18,012 bases of DNA from JALTDM01 sp964421355. Lineage in GTDB: Bacteria > Bacteroidota > Bacteroidia > Bacteroidales > JALTDM01. The notes under the pieces are model-generated. The model saw only the letters and a list, made by a program, of their open reading frames with translations. It had not been told where the DNA came from and did no database searches. Both the position numbers and the translations under genes were made by a program. Below are positions 15,213 through 18,012 of the stretch, piece by piece. The first letter of the stretch is position 1. The number at the start of each line of letters is the position of its first letter. Location of the stretch: positions 1 to 18,012 of the forward strand of contig CAYQWX010000039.1 of assembly GCA_964421355.1 (NCBI GenBank), read 5' to 3'.

Positions 15213-17660
15213 TTAAAAATAAAAAGTAAACTTAACATTGAACCTCCTAAAAGTCATATAGTTAGGTACAGCATACTGACGTCCATGAGTATCTTTTATC
15301 CATTCATAAGAAATGGTGTTTTCTATATCCAACAGATTAAATATTTCAGCAGTAATCCATATAGATTTAAAGTGATTTAACCATTTTATATTATCAACAG
15401 TTTTATTCTCCCCTTTTATTTTGTATGAAAACCCCAAATCTACCCTTTTATAAGAAGGCATACGCAATGTATCGGCATATTTTGGTTTTTCGGGAGGACC
15501 AAAAGGTAATCCGCTTCCGTAAAATAATGCTATGTGCATTTTGAAATCAGGCAAACCTGGTAAATAATCTTGAAAAAACAAAGCAAAATTAACTAACTGA
15601 TCAGTAGGACGTGGTATATATCCAGGATAATGAATCACTCCGCTACTGTCTTCATAAAAGTCATCCAATATATCCTCTTTTGTTTGCATTATAGACAGAC
15701 TTGCCCATGATTCTGTCCCTTTCACAAACTCTCCATTTATCTTAAAATCCCAACCAGCAACATAACCCTTGGAGTTATTCGTGGCGTAATAACGTATTTG
15801 CACATTATCGACTTCATAAGGAATAAGAAAATCCAACTTTTTATAATAAACCTCCGATGTTATTTTGAATGGTCGCTGCCAAATATTTAAATTATAATCG
15901 GTACCCAATACAAAATGAATAGAACGCTGTGCCAATATATCCGGATGTAATCGCCCCTGCATATCCCTAAATTCCTTATAAAAAGGCATCTGATAATAAT
16001 ATCCTGTAGCAAACCTAAATTGCACATCCCTTTTCCAATCAGGATTTATTGCTACCGACATACGTGGACTTATTATATTTTGATGATTATATGTCCAATA
16101 TTGGGAACGCACACCCAAATTGAAAATCAATGAAAAATTATCATACTGTTGCTTAATAGTATTCTGTATGTAACCTGATATTCTGTTACTATTTATGGCA
16201 TTACGGGCATTAAGCACATAATGCAGCAATACGGCAGTATCTGAATATGGAAGTGAATATCCTGCACTATCCAGCATTTCCCATTCGTTGATATGATCAA
16301 ATATTGATTCATGTTGGGCTTTTAATCCCCACTCAATTATATTATTATTTATTTTATAACTACCTTTATGATAAAAACTTAGCACATTGGCATCTAAATA
16401 ATTTCGTGCATGATTCAAAAATGTACCTATTCCTATATTCAACAAACTATCACCAGCATTATCCGACCCCAAATCTTTATCAACCTCATTTAAAAAATAT
16501 TGCCCCATAATATCATATGTCTCCTGTTCTCGTGAAAAGAAATACGATGATATAAGTTTAAGCGAAAGCCGTTCAGTCGGCTTATAGTTTAGAGACACTG
16601 CCTCGGTACCATAATTAAAACGGTCAACTTCCTGACCGTCAAAATATATCTTCAACTTCAATGCTTGATTGAATGTTCCAAAAGAAGTCTCTCTTGTCTG
16701 CGGCACAAATTGATATGAATTAGTAGAAATATTTGTAAACAAATTCAATTCTACCTTTTCATTTATATCAAATGTGAAAAAACCTTGATAGTCTAAAAAA
16801 GTAGGATTATAGTCACCTTTCTCTTGCAAGCCACTCAACAAATATTTCGTAGTTTTGTATCTAACTCCCATATTGTAAGTGAATCTATTTGAGGGGTCTA
16901 TTCCTTCCACATGAGCACTACCTCCTAATATCCCTCCGGAAATATTTCCAGAAAACTTATATGGTTTTTTATATTTTATATCAAGTACCGAAGACATTTT
17001 ATCTCCATATTTTGCAGAAAAACCTCCTGCCGAAAACAATACACTACCCACCATATCAGTATTTACAAAACTTAACCCTTCCTGCTGTCCTGCTCTAACC
17101 AAAAAAGGCTTATACACCTCTATATCATTCACATATACTAAGTTTTCATCAAAATTACCTCCCCTTACGGAATATTGTGAAGATAGCTCATTGCGGGAAC
17201 TCACTCCAGGTAATGTTCTCAACAATGATTCTATGCTTGCATCAGGCGAAGGTATGTATGAAACTACTTTGGGATTAATCCTTACAAGATTATTATTGCG
17301 TTCATGAATAGTTTTTACAAGTACTTCCTCCAATTGTTTTGCCTGCTGTGGAAGTAATACTTGTATTTTTATTGTCTTTCCTCCATTTACAGATACTTTT
17401 CGCTGTTTAGTAGTAAAACCTATACGAGAAAATTGTAAAGTGTATTTTCCTGCAGGAAGTGATATTTCAAAATAACCTTTTGTATCTGATACTGTTCCTT
17501 TGCCATTCAAATTAACAACTATCACATTTACCATCTCTACAGGAAGACCATTCTCATCTTTTATGTATCCCGTAACTTTTCCTATATTATCTTGGGAAAA
17601 TACTGGTAGAAAAGAAGTAAATAACAATATTATTATGATAAACGTAGTTTTATTTTTCAT
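15213..17660 (-). CDS. TonB-dependent outer-membrane receptor with CarboxypepD_reg-like domain
   Basis: An 815-residue outer-membrane beta-barrel transporter powered by TonB. A signal peptide (1-23, ending LPVFSQ) is followed by a carboxypeptidase-regulatory-like beta-sandwich (about 27-113, GKVTGYIKDENGLPVEMVNV to KIQVLLPQQ). A TonB plug domain (about 120-235) comes next, with the motifs SIESLLRTLPGVSSRNELS and QYSVRGGNFDENLVYVN. The barrel runs to the end, with alternating aromatic strands and a terminal Phe (KFTFYF) as expected for Bam recognition. I chose ATG at 17658-17660: an upstream start at 17702 would add residues before the signal peptide and lie at or before the -7 promoter element (17700-17707). 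No SusD-like partner is adjacent, so a glycan-import role is not supported. The family looks like a widely conserved Bacteroidota type; the substrate is unknown. Confidence 0.93.
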   Translation of the reverse strand: MKNKTTFIIIILLFTSFLPVFSQDNIGKVTGYIKDENGLPVEMVNVIVVNLNGKGTVSDTKGYFEISLPAGKYTLQFSRIGFTTKQRKVSVNGGKTIKIQVLLPQQAKQLEEVLVKTIHERNNNLVRINPKVVSYIPSPDASIESLLRTLPGVSSRNELSSQYSVRGGNFDENLVYVNDIEVYKPFLVRAGQQEGLSFVNTDMVGSVLFSAGGFSAKYGDKMSSVLDIKYKKPYKFSGNISGGILGGSAHVEGIDPSNRFTYNMGVRYKTTKYLLSGLQEKGDYNPTFLDYQGFFTFDINEKVELNLFTNISTNSYQFVPQTRETSFGTFNQALKLKIYFDGQEVDRFNYGTEAVSLNYKPTERLSLKLISSYFFSREQETYDIMGQYFLNEVDKDLGSDNAGDSLLNIGIGTFLNHARNYLDANVLSFYHKGSYKINNNIIEWGLKAQHESIFDHINEWEMLDSAGYSLPYSDTAVLLHYVLNARNAINSNRISGYIQNTIKQQYDNFSLIFNLGVRSQYWTYNHQNIISPRMSVAINPDWKRDVQFRFATGYYYQMPFYKEFRDMQGRLHPDILAQRSIHFVLGTDYNLNIWQRPFKITSEVYYKKLDFLIPYEVDNVQIRYYATNNSKGYVAGWDFKINGEFVKGTESWASLSIMQTKEDILDDFYEDSSGVIHYPGYIPRPTDQLVNFALFFQDYLPGLPDFKMHIALFYGSGLPFGPPEKPKYADTLRMPSYKRVDLGFSYKIKGENKTVDNIKWLNHFKSIWITAEIFNLLDIENTISYEWIKDTHGRQYAVPNYMTFRRFNVKFTFYF

Positions 17661-17699
17661 CCGGAATAAATTTCCATTCCCGTTTTTACAAAAAGAATA

Positions 17700-17731
17700 C
17701 AAATGTAAGTAAAAAACTATTTTTGAGGCAA
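17700..17731 (-). promoter_or_regulatory. Promoter of the TonB-dependent receptor gene
   Basis: On the - strand, TACATTTG (17707 to 17700) is an exact -7 match, and a TTG within TTTTG (about 17733 to 17729) lies 21 bases upstream of it, within the known -33/-7 spacing range. The predicted start near 17695 gives a leader of about 35 nt to the ATG at 17660. This is the best-formed promoter in the window. Confidence 0.6.
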
Positions 17732-17781
17732 AATATTGTAAAAAACACAGAAAAAAACACTTAAGGCATCTGAAATATACC

Positions 17782-17798
17782 TATTGTAGAATACAATA
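17782..17798. repeat. Short AT-rich inverted repeat
   Basis: TATTGTA and TACAATA form a perfect 7-bp stem around GAA. The composition is AT-rich, so chance is possible; it is listed as the first of the hairpin series. Confidence 0.35.
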
Positions 17799-17841
17799 TA
17801 TTCTTATAACTTGTCCTAATAGTAATGTATAGACCTTTTGT

Positions 17842-17865
17842 TACTTTTGGGGCAAACCAAAAGTA
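17842..17865. repeat. Inverted repeat, TACTTTTGG arms
   Basis: TACTTTTGG (17842-17850) and CCAAAAGTA (17857-17865) are perfect 9-bp arms around GGCAAA. From memory, similar sequences occur between genes in many Bacteroidota. No T-run follows on either strand. Confidence 0.6.
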
Positions 17866-17906
17866 GATAAAATAATGTTTTTTGTAGAATTGCAATAATG
17901 AAAGCT

Positions 17907-17933
17907 CCCTCCTTGGTTAAGGAGGGGTTAAGG
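17907..17933. repeat. G-rich inverted and direct repeat
   Basis: CCCTCCTT (17907-17914) pairs with AAGGAGGG (17919-17926) around GGTT. In addition GGTTAAGG occurs twice, at 17915-17922 and 17926-17933, 11 bases apart. Similar short repeats (CTCCTT...AAGGAGGGG...GGGTGG) are common between genes in several phyla, to my knowledge. It stands out from the AT-rich background. Confidence 0.65.
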
Positions 17934-17967
17934 GTGGTTTGTTATAAATTAATAACCTCATTTATCC

Positions 17968-17994
17968 CCACTTTCTTTTTAGAAAAGAAAGTGG
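17968..17994. repeat. 12-bp perfect inverted repeat
   Basis: CCACTTTCTTTT (17968-17979) and AAAAGAAAGTGG (17983-17994) form a perfect 12-bp stem with a 3-base loop, the longest perfect stem noted in the window. Related CTTTCTTTT...AAAAGAAAG sequences followed by CAAAGAAAATCG are familiar interspersed repeats in other bacteria. No T-run follows, so a classic intrinsic terminator is unlikely. Confidence 0.65.
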
Positions 17995-18012
17995 CAAAGA
18001 AAATCGTGCTGC

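Larger units (their letters stand above)
17734..18012. other. Non-coding right edge with successive hairpins
   Basis: Beyond the receptor's promoter, no supported gene is seen to the window end. The region contains four inverted repeats in order (17782-17798, 17842-17865, 17907-17926, 17968-17994). The last three are more GC-rich than the surroundings and resemble interspersed repeats between genes. None is followed by a T-run on either strand, so simple terminators are not supported. Confidence 0.6.

Noticed and set aside
15213..17660. SusC-type polysaccharide utilisation locus
   Set aside because: No SusD-like lipoprotein or glycoside hydrolase gene is adjacent; only a TonB-dependent receptor can be supported.
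17968..17994. Intrinsic terminator for a gene beyond the right edge
   Set aside because: The stem is strong but no T-run follows on either strand, so a repeat is the better reading.
17898..18012. Reading frame open from ATG at 17898 to the window end
   Set aside because: It runs entirely through the G-rich and 12-bp inverted repeats, has no promoter or recognisable protein character, and is most likely a chance frame over repeats.

Overview
The window looks like a chromosomal segment of a low-GC member of the Bacteroidota, most likely Bacteroidia. The evidence is very AT-rich DNA, Bacteroidota-type -7 promoter motifs (TAnnTTTG) upstream of several genes, no Shine-Dalgarno dependence, a TonB-dependent receptor with an N-terminal CarboxypepD_reg-like domain, a START-like protein typical of the phylum, and TPR/SpoIIE phosphatases of a kind common in Bacteroidota. 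There are 11 protein genes. I see no rRNA, tRNA, CRISPR array or transposase.

Layout, left to right. (1) 181-2640 (+) is a TPR/transmembrane/SpoIIE-phosphatase sensor protein. (2) A 329-bp AT-rich gap leads to dnaA, 2970-4403 (+). (3) A leftward cluster (7736 down to 4414) encodes a Gfo/Idh/MocA sugar-nucleotide oxidoreductase, an unrecognised lipoprotein and a polyprenyl glycosylphosphotransferase. It converges on dnaA at a probable two-way terminator. (4) A divergent promoter region (7737-7879) drives a rightward cluster, 7880-12050: a short conserved-type hypothetical protein, dapA (lysine/diaminopimelate synthesis), and a second TPR/SpoIIE phosphatase. (5) A leftward cluster (15077 down to 12045) encodes a START-like protein, an LptF/LptG-type LPS export permease and a GT4-type glycosyltransferase. 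Its last gene overlaps the end of the second phosphatase gene tail to tail. (6) 17660 down to 15213 (-) is a TonB-dependent receptor. (7) The right edge (about 17708-18012) is non-coding and holds a run of hairpin-forming sequences that resemble interspersed repeats.

Most of the window concerns the cell envelope: initiation of surface glycan on undecaprenyl phosphate, nucleotide-sugar modification, LPS transport, glycosyl transfer, an outer-membrane transporter and diaminopimelate supply. Two homologous membrane-anchored PP2C-type phosphatases with extracytoplasmic TPR domains lie among these genes, one of them apparently in an operon with dapA. They are the most interesting items functionally, because neither has a kinase, anti-sigma factor or antagonist partner in the window. 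I found no clearly new multi-gene system; the best candidates for follow-up are listed as findings.
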